From Planktothrix serta PCC 8927 (GTDB lineage Bacteria; Cyanobacteriota; Cyanobacteriia; Cyanobacteriales; Microcoleaceae), in NCBI RefSeq assembly GCF_900010725.2, contig NZ_LR734877.1, positions 474,501-538,500 of the forward strand: a stretch of DNA of 64,000 nucleotides. The letters are read 5' to 3'. Shown in pieces: positions 8,498 through 16,657 of the stretch. Within the stretch, counting starts at the first letter, position 1. Every line of letters starts with the position of its first letter. The translations under genes were made by a program, and so were the position numbers. Under the pieces are notes generated by a model. That model was not told the origin of the DNA and did not search any database. It was given only the letters and a program-made list of their open reading frames with translations.

Positions 8498-9639
8498 TCC
8501 TTCTCCTGAACCGCTTGGGAAACAACATCCGATGCCTGACTACTAAAGCTAGTTAATCCCCCCCAGTTGGCGATCGCAGGGTCAGGATCAAATGGATCTA
8601 AAGATGAAATATTACGGACATAAACACCGTCTTCTTTTTGGTCAAAATAGTAGGTCAAAAAAGTCTTGTGATTGAGAATATCCTCAAATAATTTTGTAGT
8701 TAGGGCAGACGGCTTCAGAGCAAAAAGTTGATAAAGATTTTTGGGATCAGCCTTCTGTTCTCGTAAGAAACGAATAGCCCAAACCGCTTCTAAAAGTACA
8801 GGAGAATGAGTTGAAATCAGTAAGCGATATCCTCGATGCAAAAGTTCCAAGCACATCAAAATTACTGATAAAATTGCTTGAGGATGCAATCCCATTTCGG
8901 GTTCTTCAATGACGACCCAATCTATATCAGACTTTTTAGATGCTTTTGATATCGGCATTAGCCAATAAAGACCTAAAAGTAAAGGCATAAATTCTCGTTG
9001 TCCAGCAGACCAAGACATGAAGGATAAGCGATTTCCATTCATATTCATTTGGATGCTTTTACTCATTCCAGTGGTGTTAAGTTCTAGCTGGGCACCGTGA
9101 AAAATACTCTGATCTAGTACATCACGAAGTTCTTGTTTAAGACGACCTTTCTGAGGAAAGATTGGGCTACCTTTATTACCCAAACCTTGTTGCATGAGTA
9201 GCAATAAATGATCGCTAAAATTGCGAACGACATAGGGAGCTCCATTAAAGCTGCGAAACAATCGAGGCCATCCATTTTCAAGAGTAAGCACACGATGGGC
9301 TGGCATAAAGAAAAGCTGCTCTTTTTTTCGGCTATTTTCGTTCAATAATTGCTCTAAATCTATACTTTTGTCATTGCTATATATTTCTGTGTTTTTACTC
9401 CAGATATTCCGCATTCCATCTCCGAAATACAACTCGATTAAATTATTTATATCTCCTTCCCAGTCATAGCCATTTTTTTTGATCGTATGCACAATATCTC
9501 CACTATCAAGTAAGAGTTTTATTAATTGCAATAAAATACTTTTTCCAGTAGCTTGAGGGCCAATGAATAAAGTTAAATCGCCAAATTCTATGTCTGCTTT
9601 TTTAATTTGTCCTAAATTAGTAAGGTTAAGTTTTTTCAT
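8494..9639 (-). CDS. AAA family ATPase (ABC/SMC-like, OLD/RecF type)
   Basis: 381 residues. It has Walker A GPQATGKS (27-34), an ABC-type signature-like SAGQREF, Walker B VVIEEPEMGLHP and the switch histidine in LLISTHSPVLLEA. This is the set seen in OLD, RecF and the ATPases of Septu, Gabija and PARIS-like defence systems. No TOPRIM nuclease domain follows within the protein. Instead a small nuclease-like gene overlaps its stop codon by four bases. The protein is cytoplasmic. Its most likely job is as the sensor or motor half of a two-gene system. Confidence 0.85.
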   Translation of the reverse strand: MKKLNLTNLGQIKKADIEFGDLTLFIGPQATGKSILLQLIKLLLDSGDIVHTIKKNGYDWEGDINNLIELYFGDGMRNIWSKNTEIYSNDKSIDLEQLLNENSRKKEQLFFMPAHRVLTLENGWPRLFRSFNGAPYVVRNFSDHLLLLMQQGLGNKGSPIFPQKGRLKQELRDVLDQSIFHGAQLELNTTGMSKSIQMNMNGNRLSFMSWSAGQREFMPLLLGLYWLMPISKASKKSDIDWVVIEEPEMGLHPQAILSVILMCLELLHRGYRLLISTHSPVLLEAVWAIRFLREQKADPKNLYQLFALKPSALTTKLFEDILNHKTFLTYYFDQKEDGVYVRNISSLDPFDPDPAIANWGGLTSFSSQASDVVSQAVQEKE

Positions 9640-9692
9640 TCTTTTATCTATTGATTGTAAAGAACAAATGAGATTGATTTTAAATTAATATT

Positions 9693-9756
9693 AAAACCCA
9701 ATTTCTTAATTGTATCATATTTTAGGAAATTGTATCACAACTAGAAACTGGGTTTT
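9693..9756. repeat. Long imperfect inverted repeat
   Basis: AAAACCCAATTTCT (9693-9706) pairs with AGAAACTGGGTTTT (9743-9756) with one mismatch. It is a variant of the AGAAACCGGGTTT palindrome family seen at 3954-4079 and 63427-63540. It lies between the stop of the GDYXXLXY gene and the start of the ATPase gene, and could end transcription of the former only if read in the other direction. Confidence 0.6.
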
Positions 9757-9762
9757 AGGCAA

Positions 9763-10413
9763 TTAAAATTTGTAATTGCGATCGCGCACCCACAAACTAA
9801 CTGGAATTGCTTTTCCTTGAGCATTAACTTTGACTTCTACAACAAAAGATTGTCGATCTTTCATTTGAGCTTCTGTAATTGTACTATTAACTTCTTCTCG
9901 TTGATTTTCTGGCATATAATATCGTTCTAAACCATATTCAATGCTCCATCCTGTTGATTTTCCTTGTAAAGCAATTTGATTATTAGATAAATTCTGGGGA
10001 TATTCTGCACTAACTTTTATCGGTTTCCAAGCTGGGGGATGTTGAGATTTTGTTGCATCTTTGGGTTGTTCTAAGGTGACATAAATTAGACTTCCTGGCG
10101 GCAAATATTTCTCGGCTTTAGCGATTTGTTTCCAACCGGGAAGTCCCTGGAGAGTATCAAGATTAGAAATATCATAACTCAGGGTTTGATAATATCCTCG
10201 AAAAAAGTCATAGGGGTCAACGGGTGCGGTTTGTAATACCACAGTTTTTCCGGTTATCTGAGTATAAAAGGCTTGAGAAGGAACCGCTAAAATTAGGATT
10301 AATTGAAATAATAACGGTGTCCAAAATTTCCAAGCAGAAATTTGTTTTTTAACAACAGGAGGCTGATTTAAAACAACAGAAGGTTGAGGTTCATTCAGGT
10401 TATAAGGATTCAT
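9763..10413 (-). CDS. GDYXXLXY-family membrane-anchored protein
   Basis: 216 residues. A Pro/Asn-rich N-terminus is followed by one membrane segment (about 28-50, WKFWTPLLFQLILILAVPSQA). An outer domain contains DPYDFFRGYYQTLSYD, which matches the GDYXXLXY family signature except that its first glycine-aspartate is RG. The family is almost always encoded next to a DUF2157 protein, and here that gene ends 27 bases upstream, so they form an operon. The molecular function is unknown. AGGAGT precedes the ATG. Confidence 0.8.
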   Translation of the reverse strand: MNPYNLNEPQPSVVLNQPPVVKKQISAWKFWTPLLFQLILILAVPSQAFYTQITGKTVVLQTAPVDPYDFFRGYYQTLSYDISNLDTLQGLPGWKQIAKAEKYLPPGSLIYVTLEQPKDATKSQHPPAWKPIKVSAEYPQNLSNNQIALQGKSTGWSIEYGLERYYMPENQREEVNSTITEAQMKDRQSFVVEVKVNAQGKAIPVSLWVRDRNYKF

Positions 10414-10440
10414 GAATTTTACTCCTAAAATATAGAAAGA

Positions 10441-11841
10441 TTAACGATTTTGGATTTTAGCAACGGCTAATAAATGGCGTTCAAACCATAACCCCGCTAT
10501 AATTACCCCGACACCACATAAGGTAAACACAAAGGCTTTTAGAATCAATTCGGTATTGTATTCAAAGGTGCGACTCATGATTTGGGAAACTAATAAAATC
10601 ATGCCTCCCCAAAAGGCAAATCGTTGAGTTTGTGCAAGTCCAATTCTAATTAATCCGGCTGCTAATAAAAACATCTGGACGTTAAACAAAAATGTTGCAA
10701 GTTCAGGAATAGGATGAATTTGCAAATGCCAAAAACAGATTAATCCCGTTAATCCTAAAAATCCTGCAATTACGCTGGTGACGGAATCAAATCCCCATTT
10801 ATTGGGATGAATAGCACTAGGTTTAACCAGTTGAAACCATTGTAAAAACAGAATTCCCAAAAAGATGACAAAATCAATTAAAACAAAGTTGCTAATTGGT
10901 ATTAAACTGGAATTTTCTGAATAAAGATTCTGCCACATTCCATTAAAAGAGAAAACAAAAAATAAAATTGCTAACAGAATAATGGATAGGGTTCGGGATG
11001 TAGGTTGAAAGCGTCTACTGTCAATAGTCGGCCATAAACTATCATCATAACTCCATAGTAAAGCGGGAGTAAAGATTGATAAAATTGCAAAAATAAATCC
11101 TTCGGATAAATTAGAATTAACCAAAGGTAAAATACTAATCTGTAAAGCCGGAATTAGAATCAATAAAGTCATCACAAATAGAACACGGGACTGACACCAA
11201 TAAGCCAGGGGAATTAACAAAAATCCGGCAATTAATGGGGTATGTTCTAAGACTAAATGCAAGATAGAAAATTCTTGCTGTGAGAATAAATTAGAGGTTC
11301 CTGTCCAATATCCTATTGCATACAATAGTAGTCCTAAAAATCCTAAAGATGTGAGTTGCAAACTATAGGACATTGCTAATACCCCAATTCCCCACACCAG
11401 AAAGAGTTCATAGGGAGAACCACTTTGATGAAAAATTTGTCCCATTAAGGCAATATTTGCCCCTAAAATTAATGCGCCAAAGAGTAATAATCCTTCTCCT
11501 AAACGTCGTTTTCTTCCGACTTGAAAAGACTCTGATGGCTGTTTCCATAAATAAAAGCCAGCCGCATTGACTCCAATAAATAAACTCAGAAGTAGGATAA
11601 CTTTAACTACTTTTGACCAGTCTTGCCAATTCGCTGCGACAAAGGTAATTACACCTAACCCTAATAGAATGCTGCCTAAACCGATTAGAATCATCACAAA
11701 TCGGCTACTGGCGGCTGTTTCAAGATGATCAAATTGATAGCGTGTTGCTAACTGTTGATAAACAGAATCATCAATAATCTGTTCTTCCTGCCACAGTTTG
11801 GCTTCTTGACGAAGTTGATGTCGGAATTTTTCGTTGATCAT
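10441..11841 (-). CDS. DUF2157 multi-pass membrane protein
   Basis: 466 residues from ATG 11841 (MINEKFRHQLRQEAKLWQEE). The longer frame up to 11967 adds an implausible N-terminus. A soluble helical N-terminal domain (about 1-50) carries the DUF2157 pattern of a short acidic linker before the first membrane helix. About ten or more hydrophobic segments follow. It is partnered with the GDYXXLXY gene downstream. The function of the pair is not known; the conserved pairing suggests an envelope complex. Confidence 0.82.
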   Translation of the reverse strand: MINEKFRHQLRQEAKLWQEEQIIDDSVYQQLATRYQFDHLETAASSRFVMILIGLGSILLGLGVITFVAANWQDWSKVVKVILLLSLFIGVNAAGFYLWKQPSESFQVGRKRRLGEGLLLFGALILGANIALMGQIFHQSGSPYELFLVWGIGVLAMSYSLQLTSLGFLGLLLYAIGYWTGTSNLFSQQEFSILHLVLEHTPLIAGFLLIPLAYWCQSRVLFVMTLLILIPALQISILPLVNSNLSEGFIFAILSIFTPALLWSYDDSLWPTIDSRRFQPTSRTLSIILLAILFFVFSFNGMWQNLYSENSSLIPISNFVLIDFVIFLGILFLQWFQLVKPSAIHPNKWGFDSVTSVIAGFLGLTGLICFWHLQIHPIPELATFLFNVQMFLLAAGLIRIGLAQTQRFAFWGGMILLVSQIMSRTFEYNTELILKAFVFTLCGVGVIIAGLWFERHLLAVAKIQNR

Positions 11842-12055
11842 TTCATTTGAAGTAATATAAAACAATGTTAGGAGAATTAGATGGCTGTTGATCCGAGGGA
11901 TAGAATCGTATTTTAGTTTTAACCTAGATATTCGGAAAGTACAATTCTTGTTGTAATTGAAAATCAAGGTTAATAGTTCAGGTCTGTGACAGATAGTTAA
12001 CTTGCACAGGAAAAAGAAAAACCGAAATACCCAAAAATCTAGCTACAAGTTTTTA

Positions 12056-12076
12056 ATTGCCTATTGCCTATTGCCT
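12056..12076. repeat. Heptanucleotide tandem repeat (ATTGCCT x3)
   Basis: Three exact ATTGCCT units. The array overlaps the end of the ATP-grasp gene: the last codons and the TAG stop (12061-12063) are made of repeat sequence. Confidence 0.9.
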
Positions 12077-12906
12077 GCTTTAGAAGCTAGAAAAGTCAGC
12101 ATTTTTTCAAAGACTTGGATAGCAAGTTCTGATCCGTTATCTCTAGTAAAAATATCATAATTGGGATGGGAGTTAGCCTCAATAAACCAATATTGTCCAT
12201 GCTCATCTACTGCAATATCTAACCCAGTATAGTCTAAATTTAATTCTTGAAAAATAGGTTGACAAAACGTTTCAATTTCTGATATAATTTGACAGTTATC
12301 AATATATTTTGCTTGCGCTCCTTCCCAATGTAAAGGGCTTAAATTTCCGGTAAATATTGCCTGACTAATATCTTTTTCATAGAGTAAGATTAATTTTCGA
12401 TTTAAAAAGATGGCTCGATATTCCCGTTTAATGACAATATATTCTTGAGCAATAGCAATATAATCATAATTTTTATCATGAATATTAAAAATTGTGGTTA
12501 ATGCGGTTTCAATTTCTTCAAAACTTTTACATAAAAAAACATTGTGTCCACTGGAACCAGAATTTCGTTTAACAATTACGGAAAATTTAAAAATTCTCTT
12601 AATTTCTTGAGCAATCTCAGGAATTGTTTTAAACTTTAAATACTCTTGATATTTTTCATCACAAAATGGGGAAAGAAAACCAGATGTTTTCGGAATTTTA
12701 ATTTTTTCCTTTAAAATGGAGTAAGTATATTCCTTATCTTTGAGAATTTTAAAAACAGATTGATCGACAAAAGGGGTACTATAATTACAGAAATAGTAAT
12801 TTTTATTAAGCTTAATTTTAACTAAATTCTCATGATCATGGAGGATTTCATAAGCTATATTGAGATTATGGCAAGCTTGTAGTAATAACCGAATATTATT
12901 TAACAT
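12061..12906 (-). CDS. ATP-grasp enzyme (RimK/D-Ala-D-Ala-ligase type)
   Basis: 281 residues from ATG 12906 (MLNNIRLLLQACHNLN). The frame extends to 12987, but those 27 residues look like intergenic sequence with HIP1 sites. ATP-grasp features are FSVIVKRNSGSSGHNVFL (ATP-binding lysine and small-residue loop), EYIVIKREYRAIFL, and the metal site LDIAVDEHGQYWFIEANSHP with Glu and Asn. The family joins a carboxylate to an amine through an acyl phosphate. The substrate cannot be read off, and no peptide precursor, transporter or other ligase is next to it. The C-terminal AGNRQ is encoded by a heptanucleotide repeat, so the original end may have been lost. Confidence 0.8.
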   Translation of the reverse strand: MLNNIRLLLQACHNLNIAYEILHDHENLVKIKLNKNYYFCNYSTPFVDQSVFKILKDKEYTYSILKEKIKIPKTSGFLSPFCDEKYQEYLKFKTIPEIAQEIKRIFKFSVIVKRNSGSSGHNVFLCKSFEEIETALTTIFNIHDKNYDYIAIAQEYIVIKREYRAIFLNRKLILLYEKDISQAIFTGNLSPLHWEGAQAKYIDNCQIISEIETFCQPIFQELNLDYTGLDIAVDEHGQYWFIEANSHPNYDIFTRDNGSELAIQVFEKMLTFLASKAGNRQ

Positions 12907-13117
12907 ATAGCGGTGTGCGATCGCATGAGGTACATTAATAAGATGTATAAAGGCGATCAGGGAGCGATCGCAGAAAAATAACAACAATGAGTAAACCCAT
13001 GCTGAATATCTTGAAAAGTAATATTGAATACGCTTTCATTTGTTTTTCCCTAACCTTTACTTCTATTGTACCTTACGCGATCGCCTACCGCTAGATCTTG
13101 TTTCTGATTCTTGATTG

Positions 13118-13262
13118 CTAAAAACCAAGATCAAATTTACACCATTTATTGGCTCTAACTGTCTGATTAGTTGACATCCACACTCCATGATTACTTCTTA
13201 TTGCTAGCACCCAAGGTAATTTCACTTTGTCTAATGTACTGATAAACGAACTACTTTGTCAT
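13118..13262 (-). pseudogene. IS701-type transposase fragment
   Basis: An open stretch on the minus strand reads STLDKVKLPWVLAIRSNHG then VWMSTNQTVRANKW and ends at TAG (13118-13120). The LPWVLAIRSNHGVW and QTVRANKW pieces are characteristic of IS701-family (DDE) transposases. About 45 codons remain, without start, catalytic triad or element ends, so this is a relic marking past insertion activity. Confidence 0.65.
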
Positions 13263-13264
13263 TA

Positions 13265-13320
13265 GCTATACTGACTTATAGCGACTTAGAAACAAAATTA
13301 CGCAAATTCTCAAAAAATTT
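13265..13320 (-). pseudogene. Gene 3'-end relic, copy 1 (FENLRNF)
   Basis: On the minus strand VNKKFFENLRNFVSKSL ends at TAA (about 13277-13279). DNA at 13271-13323 aligns without gaps to 19500-19552 in the same orientation, with roughly 80% identity by eye. The stops fall at the same codon. The parent gene is not recognised. It touches the GrpE relic next to it. Confidence 0.45.
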
Positions 13321-13325
13321 TTTAT

Positions 13326-13421
13326 TCACTCTAATTTAGAGGTAATCACCTCAATCGGACGCAATACTTTATCATTGACTCGAAATCCTTGACGAACAAC
13401 TTTTGTAATGGTTTGAGGCGA
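13326..13421 (-). pseudogene. GrpE C-terminal fragment
   Basis: A minus-strand stretch reads SPQTITKVVRQGFRVNDKVL then RPIEVITSKLE and a TGA at 13326-13328. The VVRQGFRxxDKVLRP core is the conserved beta-domain end of the nucleotide exchange factor GrpE. The rest of the gene is missing upstream. It is a relic of a grpE-like gene, probably an accessory copy. Confidence 0.6.
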
Positions 13422-13564
13422 CCGATATTAAATAGTTTTGGGATAAGAGTTTTTTTGTTAGAGAGCGATCAACCTGGATTAAGCCAAAGCCGTGTAATAA
13501 ATTTGACAAAAATTCAAAAATTGATTAGGCTAATTACTTAGCCCCTTAACCTAAAAAAAGCTTA

Positions 13565-13840
13565 ATGCCAACAACCTTACACAAGTTGAACAGCAAGCAA
13601 AATAAGACACTTGAGGCGATCTTCAAAAATCCTGTCTCGGCGAGTATCGTCTGGACGGAGGTAGAAAGACTGCTTCAAGCGTTAGGAGGTCAAATTCAGC
13701 TTGGAGGAGGTTCACGGGTTAGCGTACTGCTTAATAATACTGTGGCAACCTTTCATAAACCCCACCCTAGAAAGGAGACTGATAAGGGCGCTGTGGTGGC
13801 TGTACGCAAATTCTTAAAAAATGCAGGCATTCAGCCATGA
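13565..13840 (+). CDS. hicA: HicA-family mRNA interferase toxin
   Basis: 91 residues. The N-terminal helix KTLEAIFKNPVSASIVWTEV, the GGGSRVSVLLNN strand and the TFHKPHPRKETDKGAV stretch match the longer HicA subfamily with a double-stranded-RNA-binding-like fold. Such toxins cleave mRNA when free of HicB. A TTGACA box stands at 13503-13508, though its -10 partner is poor. hicB follows 123 bases later on the same strand. Confidence 0.88.
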   Translation: MPTTLHKLNSKQNKTLEAIFKNPVSASIVWTEVERLLQALGGQIQLGGGSRVSVLLNNTVATFHKPHPRKETDKGAVVAVRKFLKNAGIQP

Positions 13841-13963
13841 TTACCTAAAGTAAGATAGGGGGGTGGGGTTATCCGTCCCCCACTTTTATCTAAAAGAAAG
13901 CAAAATATTAAGAAGTTGCATCGGGTTTGGGGCAAACTATTCAAGAAGTTTAGGGGTAAAACA

Positions 13964-14206
13964 ATGGTTTTATTTAATCATAAAGGTTATGTGGGTTACG
14001 CTGAATTTGATGAAGAAGCAGGTATTTTTTCAGGTCAAGTGATTAATATTAGCCGAGATGTTGTGACATTTTGGGGAGAAACCATTGAAGAAAGCCAAAA
14101 AGAATTTATTATCTCTGTTGATGGTTACTTAGAGTTTTGTCAACAGCAAAATCGTTTACCAGAACCGCCAAACAACAATCAAAATCAGGAATTCCAATTA
14201 AATTAA
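13964..14206 (+). CDS. hicB: HicB-family antitoxin
   Basis: 80 residues from ATG 13964, which is preceded by AGGGG. The frame opens earlier at 13916 but the additional basic residues are not family-like. The partial RNase-H-like HicB fold is seen in HKGYVGYAEFDEEAGIFSGQ and the helix ESQKEFIISVDGYLEFCQQQ. A separate DNA-binding domain is not evident after it. It neutralises the HicA encoded just upstream. Confidence 0.88.
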   Translation: MVLFNHKGYVGYAEFDEEAGIFSGQVINISRDVVTFWGETIEESQKEFIISVDGYLEFCQQQNRLPEPPNNNQNQEFQLN

Positions 14207-14232
14207 ATTACATCATTTAATTTAATTGGAAT
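14191..14232. terminator. 17-bp perfect palindrome after hicB
   Basis: ATTCCAATTAAATTAAA (14191-14207) pairs exactly with 14216-14232 around an 8-base loop. It covers the hicB stop codon and can act as a terminator for hicAB. The gene on the opposite strand ends about 100 bases further on. Confidence 0.6.
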
Positions 14233-14338
14233 CGAAGTTAATTAGCAAGCTGTTCATCAAACCTTCTGAACTTTGTTCTGCACCCTTTATTTCTACTCTG
14301 TTCAGAAGATCAATGAGGCAAATCAGTTTTGTGCATTT

Positions 14339-15112
14339 TTACTCAAATTCGGGTTCATTTTTATTACCCTTAGTTTTTGTCTCTGAATTAACTTTAAGTA
14401 ATTTTTCAACAGCTTTCATAAAATAGGGTTCCCGACCCTCTGGAGCATTATGAAAGTTTAAACCCATTGTCTGGAAAAAATCTTTGGTGAAATCTACAGA
14501 AGACTGAATTGCCCAAAAAGCACAACCGTATCCTAAGCACTTATCTGGAAAAAAAGGATTACTTGAGCCAGTCAAAGGGTTTAATTTTATTTTTTTGTCT
14601 TTATCCAGAAATTTTTCTAATTTGTCCTCCCAGGTTTTTTTGTTATTGTTAGTGGGATCTTCATTTGCTTCTTTAATCTCTCTTAACTTTTGATGATAAT
14701 GGACAAGCTCATTGCGTAATTTAATTAAGTATTGAACTGATTGATAAGGTTCTTTTCCTTTATCAAACTGTTTTTCTGCTAAAATTAAAGCCATTTCGTA
14801 CTTATCAAGCATAGAACTTTTTTCTATGTCTTCCCACATATCCTTCATTCTATCAGGTGTACCGTTTGGTAAATGTTCGACTTTAACCTCCTTAGAGCGA
14901 TTTGCTACATCAAAAAATAGTTCATTGATTGTAGCTTCCAGATAAGATACAGCAGTTATTATAGAGCCTATTGAATAAGCACTATGTTTTTGAATTATTT
15001 CATCGTTAAGATCTTTGCCAGTGTATTCTTTCTCAAGATCATAGGTTGATTTGGCAAAAAAACAAGCTGCCTGAATGTGAGCAAGAGATAAGAAGATTTT
15101 TTGTTCAGCCAT
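14339..15112 (-). CDS. HEPN-domain-like protein
   Basis: 257 residues, all-helical in appearance, no membrane segments. The segment LIKLRNELVHYHQK contains the HEPN RNase signature R-x4-6-H (R133, H138, with H140), in the RNxxVH form. Upstream, ITAVSYLEATINELFFDVA resembles the first HEPN helices. The C-terminus is rich in Lys and Glu. Many HEPN proteins are RNases in toxin-antitoxin or abortive-infection systems. The gene lies 117 bases downstream of the DraG-like gene on the same strand, so it may be a third member of that operon. Catalytic activity is inferred from the motif only. Confidence 0.7.
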   Translation of the reverse strand: MAEQKIFLSLAHIQAACFFAKSTYDLEKEYTGKDLNDEIIQKHSAYSIGSIITAVSYLEATINELFFDVANRSKEVKVEHLPNGTPDRMKDMWEDIEKSSMLDKYEMALILAEKQFDKGKEPYQSVQYLIKLRNELVHYHQKLREIKEANEDPTNNNKKTWEDKLEKFLDKDKKIKLNPLTGSSNPFFPDKCLGYGCAFWAIQSSVDFTKDFFQTMGLNFHNAPEGREPYFMKAVEKLLKVNSETKTKGNKNEPEFE

Positions 15113-15229
15113 ATTGTTGTTTTATCCTCAATTCACACTATTAAAAACAGGGTTGAAAAAACCAGAGTCAATGAATCATCGGCATGAGCATTGAACCAAA
15201 ACTAGCATAACATTTATTTAGATGCTGTG

Positions 15230-16630
15230 CTAGACAGTAAATAAATTTTCGCTTGGTGTATCTTTACGAAATGCAAATTTGCAGCTTTGTCCTGAATCAA
15301 ACTTAATCTGAACAATAGTTGCTGTTTGATCTTTACTCAATAGAGATTGTTGATCTATGGTAGTAATAACTCCAGTCCCAAGACGACGATGAACTACTCG
15401 CAGATCAGGTTCTGCTATTTTACGCGAAAGTGGTTTTCCTAACTTGATTCCAAGTGTTCCAGAACGGATTTTTAGAGAGTCAGGTTCACCAACTGCAATA
15501 CTGGCTAAGTGTTCACCAAGACGGATTAAAAAAGCATTGTCTTGAACTTGCGATCGCCATTTTTCAGGAATTGCATTTAACCCAAAAGCTGCACCGCCTA
15601 AACCACCAACAAAAGCAGCAATAGAATCTGTATCACTTCCAATCATGTTAGCAGCGATAATAATATTGTCTGAAGTAGCTTCGGGTTGATAGGCAAATAA
15701 ATAAATTCCCGCGATCGCAGTTCCAAGTCCAGAACCTTTTGTTTTATAATCAAAACAGCCTAATTGTCTCAATACACTTTCTGGTTTTTCTTTGTCTCGT
15801 AATGCTTTCCAAACAAGACGTAACTGTTCAATAGCCTCTTGCTTGGTGTTAGCAAAAACCTGATCAAAAGTCTCTAATCTTCCCTTATTCCATTCTGATA
15901 ACCAAATTTTTAAGCCAGAGATTTGTGGAATTTCTAACTCTTTGACCCAGTTACCCAGAGTTTCAATAAATTCTTCACCCTTGATAGGATCAGACTCCTG
16001 TAAAACGGTGTATAACGCATAACCATATAGGATCGCGCCGATGATCGCTCTCGGATGTCCATGACTAATAATTGAGTTACGCCAAATGTCAGCCTCAGCC
16101 TGCGTCCAACGTCCCGCATTGGCTAAAACATGAGGCGATATCCGCATCGCTGCTCCATTCGCACCCCCATCGCGGTAGTCCATTGTTCCCTCTTTCATTT
16201 TTCGGCTGAAAAAGTTACTATTCCAATCTGCTGATTTACGCTGTATTTTTTGTGCCGCTTCTTTAACAGTGCCACCTGCACCCCGCGCATACTCTAACCA
16301 CAGAGGATATTCCAGATCGCAAAAACTACGATAGTCAAAGCACCCATTAGGTGAAATACAAGCAGCTGTGCAAATTGTTAACTGCGTATCATCCGAATAG
16401 TCTCCGGCTTCAATATAATCTTCATATCCTTGAAAACGTCCACCGACTTGTTTACTCCAAGACTGATATTCAGTAACCCGATCAACTTTCATTTTGCGTT
16501 TGAGATCATCTGGTGATCTAATAAATTCAGTCATCCATCCCATTGCATCACCAGCCGCAGCAGCAAGTAAAGATCCAGCTATGCGATCTGATAGAAATTT
16601 GTAATTCAACAGCTTATTGTTTAGCAACAT
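15230..16630 (-). CDS. DraG-type ADP-ribosylglycohydrolase, probable antitoxin of the DarT-like gene
   Basis: 466 residues. The ADP-ribosylhydrolase fold is clear: GDAMG (27-31), the metal-binding SDDTQ (79-83), GANGAAMRISP, ISHGHPRAIIGAILYG, and the second metal motif GSDTDS (331-336) before VGGLGGAAFG. The family removes ADP-ribose from protein or nucleic acid targets using two metal ions. An extra C-terminal part (about 408-466) reads RVVHRRLGTGVITTID..IVQIKFDSGQSCKFAF, resembling the small beta-barrel at the end of UvrD-type proteins. It starts 27 bases after the DarT-like gene, so the two form an operon and this enzyme probably reverses the modification made by its neighbour. Confidence 0.9.
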   Translation of the reverse strand: MLLNNKLLNYKFLSDRIAGSLLAAAAGDAMGWMTEFIRSPDDLKRKMKVDRVTEYQSWSKQVGGRFQGYEDYIEAGDYSDDTQLTICTAACISPNGCFDYRSFCDLEYPLWLEYARGAGGTVKEAAQKIQRKSADWNSNFFSRKMKEGTMDYRDGGANGAAMRISPHVLANAGRWTQAEADIWRNSIISHGHPRAIIGAILYGYALYTVLQESDPIKGEEFIETLGNWVKELEIPQISGLKIWLSEWNKGRLETFDQVFANTKQEAIEQLRLVWKALRDKEKPESVLRQLGCFDYKTKGSGLGTAIAGIYLFAYQPEATSDNIIIAANMIGSDTDSIAAFVGGLGGAAFGLNAIPEKWRSQVQDNAFLIRLGEHLASIAVGEPDSLKIRSGTLGIKLGKPLSRKIAEPDLRVVHRRLGTGVITTIDQQSLLSKDQTATIVQIKFDSGQSCKFAFRKDTPSENLFTV

Positions 16631-16657
16631 AATTTGATTTTGTGAAATAACTAACTG

